24,948 nucleotides of DNA from positions 1-24,948 of IMG/VR virus record IMGVR_UViG_3300037845_000146. The stretch is one strand, 5' to 3'. Both the position numbers and the translations under genes were made by a program. Positions within the stretch are counted from its first letter, which is position 1; each line of letters begins with the position of its first letter. Shown here piece by piece: positions 1 to 7,732 of this stretch. Below the pieces are notes generated by a model, which was given only the letters and a program-made list of their open reading frames with translations, was not told the origin of the DNA and searched no databases. The DNA is from a virus.

Positions 1-1
1 C

Positions 2-106
2 GACCTGCCGGCGAATGCCGGCGCGCTTTTCGAGGGCCGGCCCGTCAGCTTCGAGATCGATCGCACCCACCGCGGGCTGCGCGCCATCAATATCGCGTTC
101 GAGTGA
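2..106 (+). CDS. C-terminal end of a cold-shock-domain-like protein (5' end outside window)
   Basis: The first 34 codons read through to a TGA at 104-106. The tail contains EGRPVSFEIDRTHRGLRAIN, which matches the last strand of CspA-type cold-shock domains (G..VSFE...G..A.N). Such proteins are small single-stranded nucleic-acid binders acting as RNA chaperones in the cytoplasm. Only the last third of a typical 65-70 residue protein is visible, so RNP1 and RNP2 cannot be checked. It is probably ordinary host or phage-flank sequence and unrelated to the toxin array. Confidence 0.55.
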   Translation, partial: DLPANAGALFEGRPVSFEIDRTHRGLRAINIAFE

Positions 107-187
107 TGGCGCTTATGCGGAAAGGTCTGGAAATAGCTGTCAAACTAACGGTAGCCCAGCCCCGGGCTTCTGAGATAGCGTAGCGTG

Positions 188-316
188 ATGGCCAAGAAGA
201 AATCGCGGAAGAAGACTCCAGCTTTCCGTAGAGGTCCGGCAAAATCCGGCGGCAAAAAGCCTGCTTCGCTACATCCAGGTCCGCGCCCGCCACGCGCAAG
301 TAAACGCAGCAAGTAG
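188..316 (+). CDS. small highly basic protein, 42 aa, function unknown
   Basis: An ATG at 188 opens a 42-codon frame rich in Lys, Arg, Pro and Ser (starts MAKKKSRKKTPAFRRG, ends KRSK). Its composition resembles small nucleic-acid-binding or ribosome-associated basic peptides, but no family is recognised. The Shine-Dalgarno is weak, and an overlapping 25-codon frame (106-183) lies just upstream. It could be a real microprotein or a chance open frame. Nothing links it to the phage genes. Confidence 0.3.
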   Translation: MAKKKSRKKTPAFRRGPAKSGGKKPASLHPGPRPPRASKRSK

Positions 317-411
317 GCTGTAGCGACACAACCGCCGCTAGATTATGCTATGCTCCGCTTCTCAGGGCGGGGACATAAGATGATTGGCGGCCAGATCGAA
401 ACGAGCAGTCC

Positions 412-1074
412 ATGGCAAGCAGCGAGAGAACCGAGGGAACCACCTCCGCCGCCTCCACCCCCGCCGCCTCCACCGCCCCCAACGCCGCCGCCCAGTCCGC
501 CAGATTGGATTCGGAAAGACGACGCGGGCCATCCGGGACCGAGGCCCCCGCGTCGGCCATAGAGGATGGCCTTCGCTGTAACCTCTACATGAATGCACGC
601 TATCACGCCTCCCGCGAGGCGTTCCTTGATAGCGCCCATCGAGCTTTGATGTTTTTCATCATTGTTTTGGGCGCAGCTGCCGTCACTGAGCTATTCCCCT
701 GGGCCTGGGTTAAGGGAGTTTGCGCCGCGCTCGCCGCAATCTTCGCGGCTTTCGATTTGACTGCGGACCTTTCAAATCGTGCCCGCTGTCATGCGCTCAT
801 GCGGAGGCGGTATTTTGAATTGTTGGCCGATCTCGCGGCCCACAGATACACCCCAGAACAGATCGAAGAGCACATGCACCGTTATAGCGCGGACGAAGAG
901 CCGGCTTTCCACGCTTTGCTCGCCGTTTCTTGGAACGCTGCCCAGGAAATGGTCTATGGCGACGATGCTCACGTCTATCAAATTCCGCGGCGCCATCGCG
1001 CGCTGAAAAACATCCGCCGCTATGCCGCGGTCAAATACAAGGTTATCAAGGCCACGGACAAGCTTGCGGCCTAG
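412..1074 (+). CDS. SLATT-like two-transmembrane protein
   Basis: The protein has 220 residues. A Ser/Ala/Thr-rich disordered N-terminus (about 1-55) is followed by an amphipathic stretch NARYHASREAFLDSAHR (61-77), a first membrane helix (about 78-98) and a second (about 100-118), then a soluble helical region. The order helix / TM / short turn / TM / helix and the N.RYH.SR..FL...HR signature match SLATT-type 2TM proteins, which are predicted pore-forming effectors often found with nucleotide-signalling or mobile-element genes. No SMODS, SLOG or other sensor gene is adjacent here. The ATG at 589 (MNARYH) is an alternative start that would drop the low-complexity leader. The DNA at about 440-490 is almost pure CCG/CCT triplets, so the N-terminus may be over-predicted. 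Confidence 0.5.
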   Translation: MASSERTEGTTSAASTPAASTAPNAAAQSARLDSERRRGPSGTEAPASAIEDGLRCNLYMNARYHASREAFLDSAHRALMFFIIVLGAAAVTELFPWAWVKGVCAALAAIFAAFDLTADLSNRARCHALMRRRYFELLADLAAHRYTPEQIEEHMHRYSADEEPAFHALLAVSWNAAQEMVYGDDAHVYQIPRRHRALKNIRRYAAVKYKVIKATDKLAA

Positions 1075-1203
1075 ATGTCCTCAAGGGCTGCGCATCAGTC
1101 CCCTCGATATTGAGCAAAACTTCAGTTTGCCTCCCGGTTACCAACGATCCGTTCGATTGCACATAAGCGACCACTTGGTGGGACTAGCGAGCTGGGAGCT
1201 TTC

Positions 1204-1683
1204 ATGTCGATGCAGATCTGTGTCTTCTCCGATCGGACCCTTGATTCGGTTGCCGAATGGCAGCAGGCGATCGACGCCGAGGATTTCCGGCTGCGGCTGT
1301 CCGATGACGTACCGCCAAGCCAGATCAGCGGTAAATGGCTCGGCCAATTGCACGACGAACTGACCGATTTCGAGTTTCACCCCAGAGACGCACAAGAGAT
1401 GATGGAGTTTTACGGAACTGAGAAATTCGATCGCAAATGGAAGTACGCGTTTGCATTTATCTGGGGTGGGCTGAATGTCAACAATTCAACGGCGGCGTGG
1501 ATGGCTGCGATAGCTTATGCTCGTGCTACCGACGGTGTCATATATGATGACGAGGAGGGCAAACTTTTCAGCCCGGCGGTGGCGCTCGATGTCGCGCGCG
1601 ATCTTGAGCAGTTCCTGCCGGAACTGCGGGAGCGCAAGCAGCATTTGATGCGGCGATTGGCGACGCAACGCAAACAAACTTGA
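1204..1683 (+). CDS. acidic soluble protein, unknown; possible orphan immunity protein
   Basis: The protein has 159 residues, is acidic, has no membrane segment or signal peptide, and starts MSMQICVFSD. GGAG about 7 bases upstream of the ATG supports the start; a second in-frame ATG lies two codons later. The core has W-rich segments and the string AYARATDGVIYDDEEGK near residues 105-121, a 'W.AA.A.A..T.G.V.D.E' layout shared by several immunity-protein families of polymorphic toxin systems. No toxin lies directly upstream, so if it is an immunity gene it is an orphan at the left edge of the array. The assignment rests on pattern resemblance and locus context; a general hypothetical protein is equally possible. 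Confidence 0.45.
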   Translation: MSMQICVFSDRTLDSVAEWQQAIDAEDFRLRLSDDVPPSQISGKWLGQLHDELTDFEFHPRDAQEMMEFYGTEKFDRKWKYAFAFIWGGLNVNNSTAAWMAAIAYARATDGVIYDDEEGKLFSPAVALDVARDLEQFLPELRERKQHLMRRLATQRKQT

Positions 1684-1740
1684 TCGGGGCGATCTGATCG
1701 TGCATCGCGCCGATGGCCAATATCCAAGAATAGTCCTTTT

Positions 1741-1759
1741 GGCGCGCGGTGAGCGCGCC
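1741..1759 (+). terminator. GC hairpin before terL, possible weak terminator
   Basis: GGCGCGC (1741-1747) and GCGCGCC (1753-1759) form a perfect 7-bp stem around a GGTGA loop, followed by GTTTATTTC. It sits between the 1204-1683 gene and the terminase gene and could separate the left flank from the phage operon. The T-tract is short, so termination is uncertain. Confidence 0.35.
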
Positions 1760-1846
1760 GTTTATTTCATCCTTGGCTCAACAGTGAGCGCCGCTCTCTC
1801 TGGCGCAGGAGTGTGATTCACCGAGCAGCAAAACGACAGAACGCGA

Positions 1847-3382
1847 ATGGGAAACGAGCGCGAGCCGTCTCAAAAGTCCCAATTCAAGCCCACTGCCAGG
1901 CAGCAGGAAGCGCAAGAGCTCCTTGAGGGCACGCAGCGGCATACGCTGCTCGTGGGCGGCGCGCGGTCCGGCAAGACCACGCTCCTGGTCCATGAGATCG
2001 TCACCCGCGCGCTGCGCGTGGGCGCCTCACGCCACGCCATCCTGCGCTTTCGCGCCAATGCGGTGCGGCCCTCGATTGCGCTCGACACGTTGCCGAAGGT
2101 GTTTCGATTCTGGAATCCGGCCGTGCCGTTCAAGCATCATCGCACCGAAGGGTATTTTTCGCTCGACAACCAATCGGAAATCTGGCTTGCCGGCCTCGAC
2201 GACCAGGAGCGCGTCGAGAAGATACTGGGCAAGGAATACGCCACCATCTTTCTCAACGAGTGCTCGCAGATTCCCTATTCGTCGGTGCTAGTGGCGCTGA
2301 CGCGGCTGGCGCAGGTTGCGGGTGATCTGCGGCAGGCCGCGTATTACGACCTCAACCCGACCAGCAAAGGCCACTGGACCAACGTGCTGTTCGGCGAGAA
2401 GCGCGATCCGATCTCGCAACTGCCGCTCGACGACCCGGACAACTACGAGCGGATGTTCCTCAATCCGCGCGACAATGCCGATAACCTGTCGGCGGATTAT
2501 CTCAAAAGCCTCGAACGGCTGCCGGAGCGGCAGCGCAAGTGCTTCTTCGAGGGCGCCTATATCGACGATCTCGACGGCGCGCTGTTCAGCTACGAGATGA
2601 TCGCCCGCGCCCGCGTCACCGATCTACCGAAGGCGGACCGCCAGCGCGTCGTCGTCGCGGTCGATCCGTCGGGCGCCTCGAGCCGCGACGACGAACGCGC
2701 CGACGAGATCGGCATCGTCGTTGCCGCGCGCGGCGCCGACGGCCATGCCTATGTGCTCGCCGACCGCTCGCTGCGCGATGCGCCCGCCGCATGGGGCCGC
2801 GTCGCGGTGCAGGCCTATCGCGATTTCGACGCCGACCGCATCGTCGCCGAGGAAAATTTCGGCGGTGAGATGGTGCGCTTCGTCATCCGCGCCGCCGATC
2901 CCAATCTGTCGGTGCACATGATCTCGGCCTCGCGCGGCAAGGTGTTGCGCGCCGAGCCAGTATCGGCGCTGTACGAGCAGGGTGTCGTGCATCACGTCGG
3001 CCGTTTCGCCGTGCTGGAGGACCAGCTCTGCGCCTTCACCACCGCGGGCTATCGCGGCGAGGGCAGTCCGGATCACGCCGACGCGCTGGTCTTTGCCGTC
3101 ACCGAACTGATGCTCAAAGCCGACAACACCGCGATCATCGAATTCTACCGCCTCAAAGTGGAGGACCAGGCCCAGCCGGCCGCCGCCGCGGCGGCGCCCG
3201 AAGCACCGCCGAAGATCCGCTTGCGCGCGCCGGAGAACATCTCCGGTGTTCACGGTCTGTCCAGTACATATTACATGGTCGACGCCGAGCGCGTGATCGC
3301 GGTGGAGCCGGGCGACGTCGAGTCCCTCCTTAAGGCCGGCTACCAGCAGCTGGTCGATGACGACAAAGGGTCGATTGCATGA
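1847..3382 (+). CDS. terL: phage terminase large subunit (TerL)
   Basis: This is the DNA-packaging motor: an N-terminal ATPase and a C-terminal RNase-H-like nuclease, 511 residues, normal for the family. Walker A is VGGARSGKTTLL (about 36-47) and Walker B is TIFLNE with Glu138. Candidate nuclease acids are Asp273 in VAVDPSG, Glu335/336 in AEENFGG and Asp412 in DHADALVFA, spaced as in other TerL nucleases. After residue about 440 there is an Ala/Pro linker and a conserved tail ending KAGYQQLVDDDKG. No small terminase subunit is visible upstream. The stop overlaps the next start (ATGA, 3379-3382), so the downstream carrier is translationally coupled. GC content and codon use match the other head genes. 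Confidence 0.95.
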   Translation: MGNEREPSQKSQFKPTARQQEAQELLEGTQRHTLLVGGARSGKTTLLVHEIVTRALRVGASRHAILRFRANAVRPSIALDTLPKVFRFWNPAVPFKHHRTEGYFSLDNQSEIWLAGLDDQERVEKILGKEYATIFLNECSQIPYSSVLVALTRLAQVAGDLRQAAYYDLNPTSKGHWTNVLFGEKRDPISQLPLDDPDNYERMFLNPRDNADNLSADYLKSLERLPERQRKCFFEGAYIDDLDGALFSYEMIARARVTDLPKADRQRVVVAVDPSGASSRDDERADEIGIVVAARGADGHAYVLADRSLRDAPAAWGRVAVQAYRDFDADRIVAEENFGGEMVRFVIRAADPNLSVHMISASRGKVLRAEPVSALYEQGVVHHVGRFAVLEDQLCAFTTAGYRGEGSPDHADALVFAVTELMLKADNTAIIEFYRLKVEDQAQPAAAAAAPEAPPKIRLRAPENISGVHGLSSTYYMVDAERVIAVEPGDVESLLKAGYQQLVDDDKGSIA

Positions 3383-4341
3383 ACGGACCGCGCATTTTGA
3401 CCGCCGTGCCGCAGACCTTGCACGCGCAGCTCGAGATCGCCGAGGCGATCCGCATGCTCGCCGGGCCGGACGAGGACGAATTGCTGCGGCAGCGGTGCGC
3501 GGAGATCGCCGCGATCCGCCGCGATTTGGATGTGCTCGCGCGCGGCGTTCGCAAGCTCGGCGAAGAATTGCCGGCGCTGGCGATGGCGGAGCTGCGGCCG
3601 GAGCTCAAAAAATACAGCCCCGATCAGCCGCGCGTGCCGGCGGGCAATCGCGACGGCGGGCAGTGGACGAGCGGGAGTAAGGTCGGCACCGACGCGCTTG
3701 ATGTGCAGAATGATCTACGCAACCTCTATCATGCGATCTTCACCGCTGGGCGCTCGCTTTTGGGCTCCTTCGCGCACCTCTTCGGGTCTCGCTACTTCGA
3801 CATTAAAACCATTGGGGCTGATCAAGTATCGGTCGGCCATCCGAGGGCACCGGTGCCTTTCGTGGACAGCAACGGCGATCAAATAGTCGATGCTCAGGGC
3901 AATCCGCTTCTCCGGCCGGTTGGCTTGCCGCCGGATCTGTATGCGCAGGCGGGAGCTGCGGTCAGTTCTTGGGCCGAAGATTTTAATGCTCTTAGGCCGA
4001 GGGTCTTGCTGGATAATCCTGAGGTTATAGCGACGATCGCTTCGAAGGTATTGCTTCCGCTCGCGCCTGGCGCACCTCTCGATGCCGAACGTTTCGACTG
4101 GACCTATGCTCGCGATTATCGCCACTATCAGAATATCATGATTGGCGTTTACGGTGCGGCAGCCGGTATGAGCAAGGAGGATGTACTATCACTCGTGGAC
4201 CTTTACGCCACAATTGTTTCTGAATTCCGTGCCAAAGAACCGAAGGATGAGATTTACACGCATTCGGCCAAGCAGGATGCCGAAGACACGAGATTGGGTT
4301 ATGAGCTGTACCGGTCCGGCCGCATTCGGCTGCAACGATGA
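3379..4341 (+). CDS. carrier protein with C-terminal toxin-like domain (possibly toxin-44-like)
   Basis: The protein has 320 residues. Residues 1-27 (MNGPRILTAVPQTLHAQLEI...) are a divergent form of the MKPPLPRTLSAVP start seen in three other carriers of this window. A helical, charged stretch follows, then the hinge DQPRVPAGNRDGGQW near 76-90, a motif that marks the switch from carrier to variable domain. DNA after about 3700 is less GC-rich than before it, as expected for a swapped-in domain. The last 80 residues contain YRHYQNIMIGVYGAAAGMSK and later DTRLGYELYRSG, recalling the 'YG..G.AAGFS ... D...I..G..LY' layout of bacterial toxin 44; this is a weak call made from memory of that family. 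The gene overlaps terL by 4 bases and is followed 13 bases later by a 3-TM gene that may be its partner. Confidence 0.6.
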   Translation: MNGPRILTAVPQTLHAQLEIAEAIRMLAGPDEDELLRQRCAEIAAIRRDLDVLARGVRKLGEELPALAMAELRPELKKYSPDQPRVPAGNRDGGQWTSGSKVGTDALDVQNDLRNLYHAIFTAGRSLLGSFAHLFGSRYFDIKTIGADQVSVGHPRAPVPFVDSNGDQIVDAQGNPLLRPVGLPPDLYAQAGAAVSSWAEDFNALRPRVLLDNPEVIATIASKVLLPLAPGAPLDAERFDWTYARDYRHYQNIMIGVYGAAAGMSKEDVLSLVDLYATIVSEFRAKEPKDEIYTHSAKQDAEDTRLGYELYRSGRIRLQR

Positions 4342-4354
4342 ATGATATCCCGAT

Positions 4355-4651
4355 ATGCACGGCGCAAACGACGACAATCGAGCCCCTCCGATCGACGATA
4401 GAATCCTCTATTGGCCAACCATATTGGCTGCTTTCTGGTGGTGGGCCTTCGCCAATCCATTAGACCCAGGTCCAAGGGAGGGAGACCTCATCGCGGGACC
4501 GGCTCTTATCTTTTTCGGCCCGCTGCTGTCTGCTGCCGTCGCGGTAGCGCTTTGCATATTCTGGATATCGCAGCGGGCTTGGCGTCGGGTGCTGTCCACC
4601 ATGATCTTGCCGCTCAGTGTTGTACTGATAATTTATATCGTCGGAATCTGA
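4355..4651 (+). CDS. small integral membrane protein, candidate immunity protein
   Basis: The 98-residue protein has three hydrophobic segments: about 19-34 (YWPTILAAFWWWAFA), 46-70 (IAGPALIFFGPLLSAAVAVALCIFW) and 80-97 (LSTMILPLSVVLIIYIVGI). Its start lies 13 bases after the toxin-like gene at 3379-4341, the position occupied by the immunity gene in every other cassette here. Membrane immunity proteins usually counter toxins acting at the inner membrane or in the periplasm. No family is recognised. No strong Shine-Dalgarno is visible, so coupling to the upstream stop is likely. A membrane-protein moron unrelated to the upstream gene remains possible. Confidence 0.5.
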   Translation: MHGANDDNRAPPIDDRILYWPTILAAFWWWAFANPLDPGPREGDLIAGPALIFFGPLLSAAVAVALCIFWISQRAWRRVLSTMILPLSVVLIIYIVGI

Positions 4652-5003
4652 ACGGCATGTCGTGTCCGTGGCCGACAGTTTCGTTTGGCGTCAGCCGGAA
4701 TTAGAAATCCACTTCCGACATTGAATTTCCAGTCATACCGCCGCGGCTGTGAGCCGCGGCGGCATGCGACGGCCCGCTTTGCGCGGGCTTGGTCCACGCT
4801 TGCCTTCGCGCACCGCTGCAACGCCCGTGTGTTCCGTCTTCAGCTCCGGCGGAACGCATGTCCCTCCCGGACAGCGGGTTGGCGGGAAGATGGCGTGGGT
4901 CGCCGGGCCGGGATCTGCCGCAGCTATTTTGACGGCGGCATCCCGGCCCACTTTTTCCGCGCGCCCTCGGCCGCGACAACGACCAGACAGAAACAGGATC
5001 ACG
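4652..5003. other. 352-bp gene-free stretch with palindromes before the portal gene
   Basis: No convincing gene is seen. The stretch contains a perfect 11-bp-stem palindrome (4738-4762) and a second hairpin (4772-4777 with 4783-4788, loop TTTGC). The rest is GC-rich, non-coding-looking sequence. The open frame running into the portal from 4749 begins inside the first palindrome and is not used as the start. Confidence 0.5.
4738..4762. repeat. perfect palindrome, 11-bp stem, 3-bp loop
   Basis: CCGCCGCGGCT (4738-4748) pairs with AGCCGCGGCGG (4752-4762) around GTG. It lies between a cassette and the portal gene, where a terminator or an intergenic repeat would be expected. There is no T-run after it. 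Confidence 0.6.
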
Positions 5004-7097
5004 ATGAGCGAACAGGTGCGCGGCGCCGGCCAGCCGACTTGGCCGCTGTCGCCGTATCAGATCCAGGTGTCCTACGGCCAAAGCCAAGGCACATCCCAAG
5101 GCACGTCCCAAGCCACGTCCCAAGCCACGTCGAGCAACGGCATCGCGCGCGGTTCGGGTGCCGACTGGTTCGGCCCGCTCGACCCGATGCGACCGATCGC
5201 GCCGCCGGATGTCGCGGGGCGGCGGTTCGATTTCCCGCCCGGCTACAACCTCATCACCCGGCCGCGCGCCTACGAGAGCATCGGTTTTGCGGAGTTGCGC
5301 GGTTTTGCCGACGCCTACGATGTGCTTCGCCTGGTCATCGAGACGCGCAAGGACCAGATGGAGCGCCAGCGCTGGCGCATCCGGCCGCGCGACGCGAAAT
5401 CCAAGCGCCGCAGCGCCGCGATCGATCCCGATGTGACCGCGCGCATCGCCGGCATCGAGGCCTTTTTCCAAAAGCCCGACGGCATCACGCGCTGGAAGAC
5501 CTGGCTGCGCGCGTTGCTCGAGGACATGTTCGTCATCGACGCGGCGACGCTGTATTGCCAGCGCACGCGCTCAGGCCAGCTCTGCGGCCTGCAGCAGCTC
5601 GACGGCTCGACCATCAAGCGTGTGATCGACGATTGGGGCCGCACGCCGCAGCCGTTCGCCGCGGCCGACGGCACGACGATCTGTCCGCCGGCCTATCAGC
5701 AGGTGCTCAAAGGCCTGCCCGCGGTCAACTATTCGGCGCGCGACATCGTCTATCGGCCGCGCAACGTGCGCGCCCACCGGGTCTACGGCTATTCGCCGGT
5801 GCAGCAGGTGCTGATGACCGTCAACATCGCGCTGCGCCGCCAGCTCTGGCAGCTCGATTACTTTACCGAAGGCTCGATCCCCGACGCGCTGATCGGCGTG
5901 CCGCAGGGCTGGACGCCGGACCAGATCAAGCAGTTCCAGGATTATTGGGACACCGAATTCGCCGGCGACCTCGCCAAGCGCCGGCGGGCAAAATTCGTGC
6001 CCGGCGAGACCGCGGCCAAGGTCGTGCAGACCAAGGAGCCGCAGCACAAGGACGATTTCGACGAGTGGCTCGCCCGCATCATCTGCTTTGCCTTCTCGGT
6101 GCCGCCGCAATGGGCCACCAAGGCGATGAACCGCGCCACCGCGGAGAATCAATCGGCCCAGGCCGAGGAGGAGGGTCTCGAGCCGACCAAGGAGTGGGTC
6201 AAGGATTTGATCGACGAGATCGTGGCGGAGGAATTCGCCTCACCCGATCTCGAGCTGCATTGGCTCGACGAAGACGAAGGCGATCCCGAGACGGTGCTGG
6301 AAGGCCGGCTGAAAGTCGGCGCGCTCACACTCAACGAAATGCGCGACGCGCTCGGCCTCGACCCCTTCGACAACGCCGCCGCCGACCGTCCGATGGTGCT
6401 CACCGCTACGGGCTTTGTGCCGATCGAGGCCAATGCGGGCGGGGAGAGGGTGAGTGACGGAAATGCCGACGCGAACGGGCAAACGCCGAATTCGATGAAG
6501 TCGGTGCTTGGGAAAGCCCGACCGGACGATCCCGGGCATCCCGGTTGGCCTGCCGGCACTCCGGGAGGTCGCGGCGGTAAGTTTAGGCCAAAGGACGATG
6601 CGACGAACGAAGGCGAGAACGCAACGCCGACTGCGTCAGAGAGGTCGGGCGACGAAAAGATTCGTCTGGCGCAGGAAGACACTCCCGGCATCGGGTCCGA
6701 CGCCTTTCCTCCTTCTCAAGGTAGAGGGCATACTTGGATGCCGACGGCAGTGTACAATAAATACGAATGGAAAAAAGAGACAGAGGCCGTGTTCAAAAAT
6801 TGGACTTCCGGTCCGCTCGCCGATCCGAAAGTGAATCGTTGGTCGCCTGAACATGACGCGTATAATGATGCTGCCGAGGAGCTTCTTAAGAAGTATCTGA
6901 AGGAGCATGATATGGATGTCGATGTCTCAAAGGATGCTACGCTAAAAGCGACTCCTGAGCAGGCAAAGGAGATTGTGGAGGAGGTATTGACTACACGCGA
7001 GCCGCGTATCAGCGTCCTCCGGTTTAAAGTCAGAATGGAAATGCTTCGTTACTCTCGAAGGTATGGCGTGCTACGCGCATTCGGTGATGAGGAGTGA
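5004..7097 (+). CDS. phage portal protein with C-terminal GHH-type nuclease toxin domain
   Basis: The protein has 697 residues from the ATG at 5004 (AGGA about 6 bases upstream). Residues about 45-480 are a complete HK97-like portal: GYSPVQQ, IPDALIGVPQGW, NRATAENQ and a GALTLNEMRDALGLDP end. Portals form the dodecameric DNA gate of the capsid, and in known structures the C-terminal crown/barrel faces the capsid interior. After VPIEA comes a Gly/Asn-rich spacer, then the hinge HPGWPAGTPGGRGGKFRPK (about 512-530), then a charged, less GC-rich domain (about 575-697) starting GHTW. This domain aligns with the GHHW and GHHY domains at 10766 and 16167: G-H-x, then ..ET..VF....SGPLADP..N, H..Y..A, TPEQA. 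That layout fits GHH/AHH-type HNH-EndoVII nuclease toxins. Here the second His is Thr (GHT), so activity may be altered. The partner immunity gene starts one base after the stop. Confidence 0.88.
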   Translation: MSEQVRGAGQPTWPLSPYQIQVSYGQSQGTSQGTSQATSQATSSNGIARGSGADWFGPLDPMRPIAPPDVAGRRFDFPPGYNLITRPRAYESIGFAELRGFADAYDVLRLVIETRKDQMERQRWRIRPRDAKSKRRSAAIDPDVTARIAGIEAFFQKPDGITRWKTWLRALLEDMFVIDAATLYCQRTRSGQLCGLQQLDGSTIKRVIDDWGRTPQPFAAADGTTICPPAYQQVLKGLPAVNYSARDIVYRPRNVRAHRVYGYSPVQQVLMTVNIALRRQLWQLDYFTEGSIPDALIGVPQGWTPDQIKQFQDYWDTEFAGDLAKRRRAKFVPGETAAKVVQTKEPQHKDDFDEWLARIICFAFSVPPQWATKAMNRATAENQSAQAEEEGLEPTKEWVKDLIDEIVAEEFASPDLELHWLDEDEGDPETVLEGRLKVGALTLNEMRDALGLDPFDNAAADRPMVLTATGFVPIEANAGGERVSDGNADANGQTPNSMKSVLGKARPDDPGHPGWPAGTPGGRGGKFRPKDDATNEGENATPTASERSGDEKIRLAQEDTPGIGSDAFPPSQGRGHTWMPTAVYNKYEWKKETEAVFKNWTSGPLADPKVNRWSPEHDAYNDAAEELLKKYLKEHDMDVDVSKDATLKATPEQAKEIVEEVLTTREPRISVLRFKVRMEMLRYSRRYGVLRAFGDEE
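5082..5129 (+). repeat. four 12-bp tandem repeats inside the portal gene
   Basis: Four in-frame 12-mers of the form TCCCAAGSCACG encode SQGT SQGT SQAT SQAT (portal residues 27-42). They extend a disordered N-terminal arm. Such short repeats change copy number by slippage without breaking the frame. Confidence 0.75.
5557..6437 (+). repeat. portal anchor block, copy 1 (parent)
   Basis: This 881-bp part of the portal gene reappears without length change at 9639-10519, and its inner 312 bp (5791-6102) reappear at 11665-11976. All copies are direct. Differences between copies are mostly single third-position changes, far fewer than between the toxin domains attached to them. Confidence 0.9.
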
Positions 7098-7098
7098 T

Positions 7099-7524
7099 AT
7101 GACGCCCCCCGACGAACACCTCCACCATTGGGACCAAGAGTCTCGCACGTTCGAGCAATTGTATCCTCTTGTAGAGCAGGTTCTTGAACGGTGTGGGAGA
7201 CCCAATTATCTGCCACAGCAGCCCCGAGGCGATTTCACAGTCCACGGCGATTATCTGGGATATCCCGAAGTCGTTGTCTTTGTCTCCAACCTGGAAATGT
7301 TGCGGCCTCCTATTGTCGCGGCGCTCCAAAAGCTTATCAGAAACTTTCCAGGGTGGCAGATCACGATGACGATCGCCATGCGAGGTCACTACGACGATTG
7401 GCCCCACATGGGCCTTTATATTCGCCCGCACGAAATTATTGACGGACTGCAGCGACAATATTTTCCCAAGGAATTCCAGAGCCTTGAGTATGGAGGCGCC
7501 CGACAAGGTGGCGCCTACGACTAA
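7099..7524 (+). CDS. immunity protein of the GHH toxin, family member 1
   Basis: The 141-residue soluble protein has start ATG 7099, chosen because GAGGAG lies just upstream and the toxin stop is at 7095-7097; an upstream in-frame ATG at 7063 would overlap the toxin end. It is clearly homologous to the products at 11120-11545 and 16498-16929. Shared features are an F..L...VE..LE..GRP start, GDFTVHGDY.GYP.VVVF, PGWQI..T, DWP.MGLYIRPHEI.D.LQRQYFPK and a YGGARQG..YD end. Each member follows a GHH-type domain directly, so the pairing strongly suggests specific inhibition of that nuclease in the producing cell. No Pfam name is assigned with confidence. Confidence 0.75.
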   Translation: MTPPDEHLHHWDQESRTFEQLYPLVEQVLERCGRPNYLPQQPRGDFTVHGDYLGYPEVVVFVSNLEMLRPPIVAALQKLIRNFPGWQITMTIAMRGHYDDWPHMGLYIRPHEIIDGLQRQYFPKEFQSLEYGGARQGGAYD

Positions 7525-7732
7525 GTGCGGGTGACCGCAAGCTTTAACGAATGCCCCAGAGAAGCAGGAACCACGCATTCTGTAGGTTCGCTGCTCGGAC
7601 GAAACAGATATCGACAAGCGGGCAAAACCGGCAGGGCTAGCCGAAAATGACCCACGTCGGACATGAGTGGCGGCTAGCGCTGGAGGCTGGAAAAAATTAG
7701 AATGGTTGGCGGGCTAGACAGGGAGTTTGTGG

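Noticed and set aside
343-639. Minus-strand frame with a polyglycine run
   Set aside because: It is the complement of the CCG/CCT-rich leader of the 412-1074 gene and has no ribosome binding site or family resemblance.
4749-5003. N-terminal extension of the portal from 4749
   Set aside because: It starts inside the loop of a perfect palindrome and encodes intergenic-repeat sequence; ATG 5004 has a ribosome binding site and a sensible N-terminus.
5082-5129. CRISPR-like repeats
   Set aside because: The 12-bp units are contiguous, in frame and without spacers; they encode SQGT/SQAT.
4685-6457. 590-codon + strand frame overlapping the portal
   Set aside because: Arg/Ala/Pro-rich shadow of the portal in another frame; the portal frame carries recognisable motifs and is repeated downstream.
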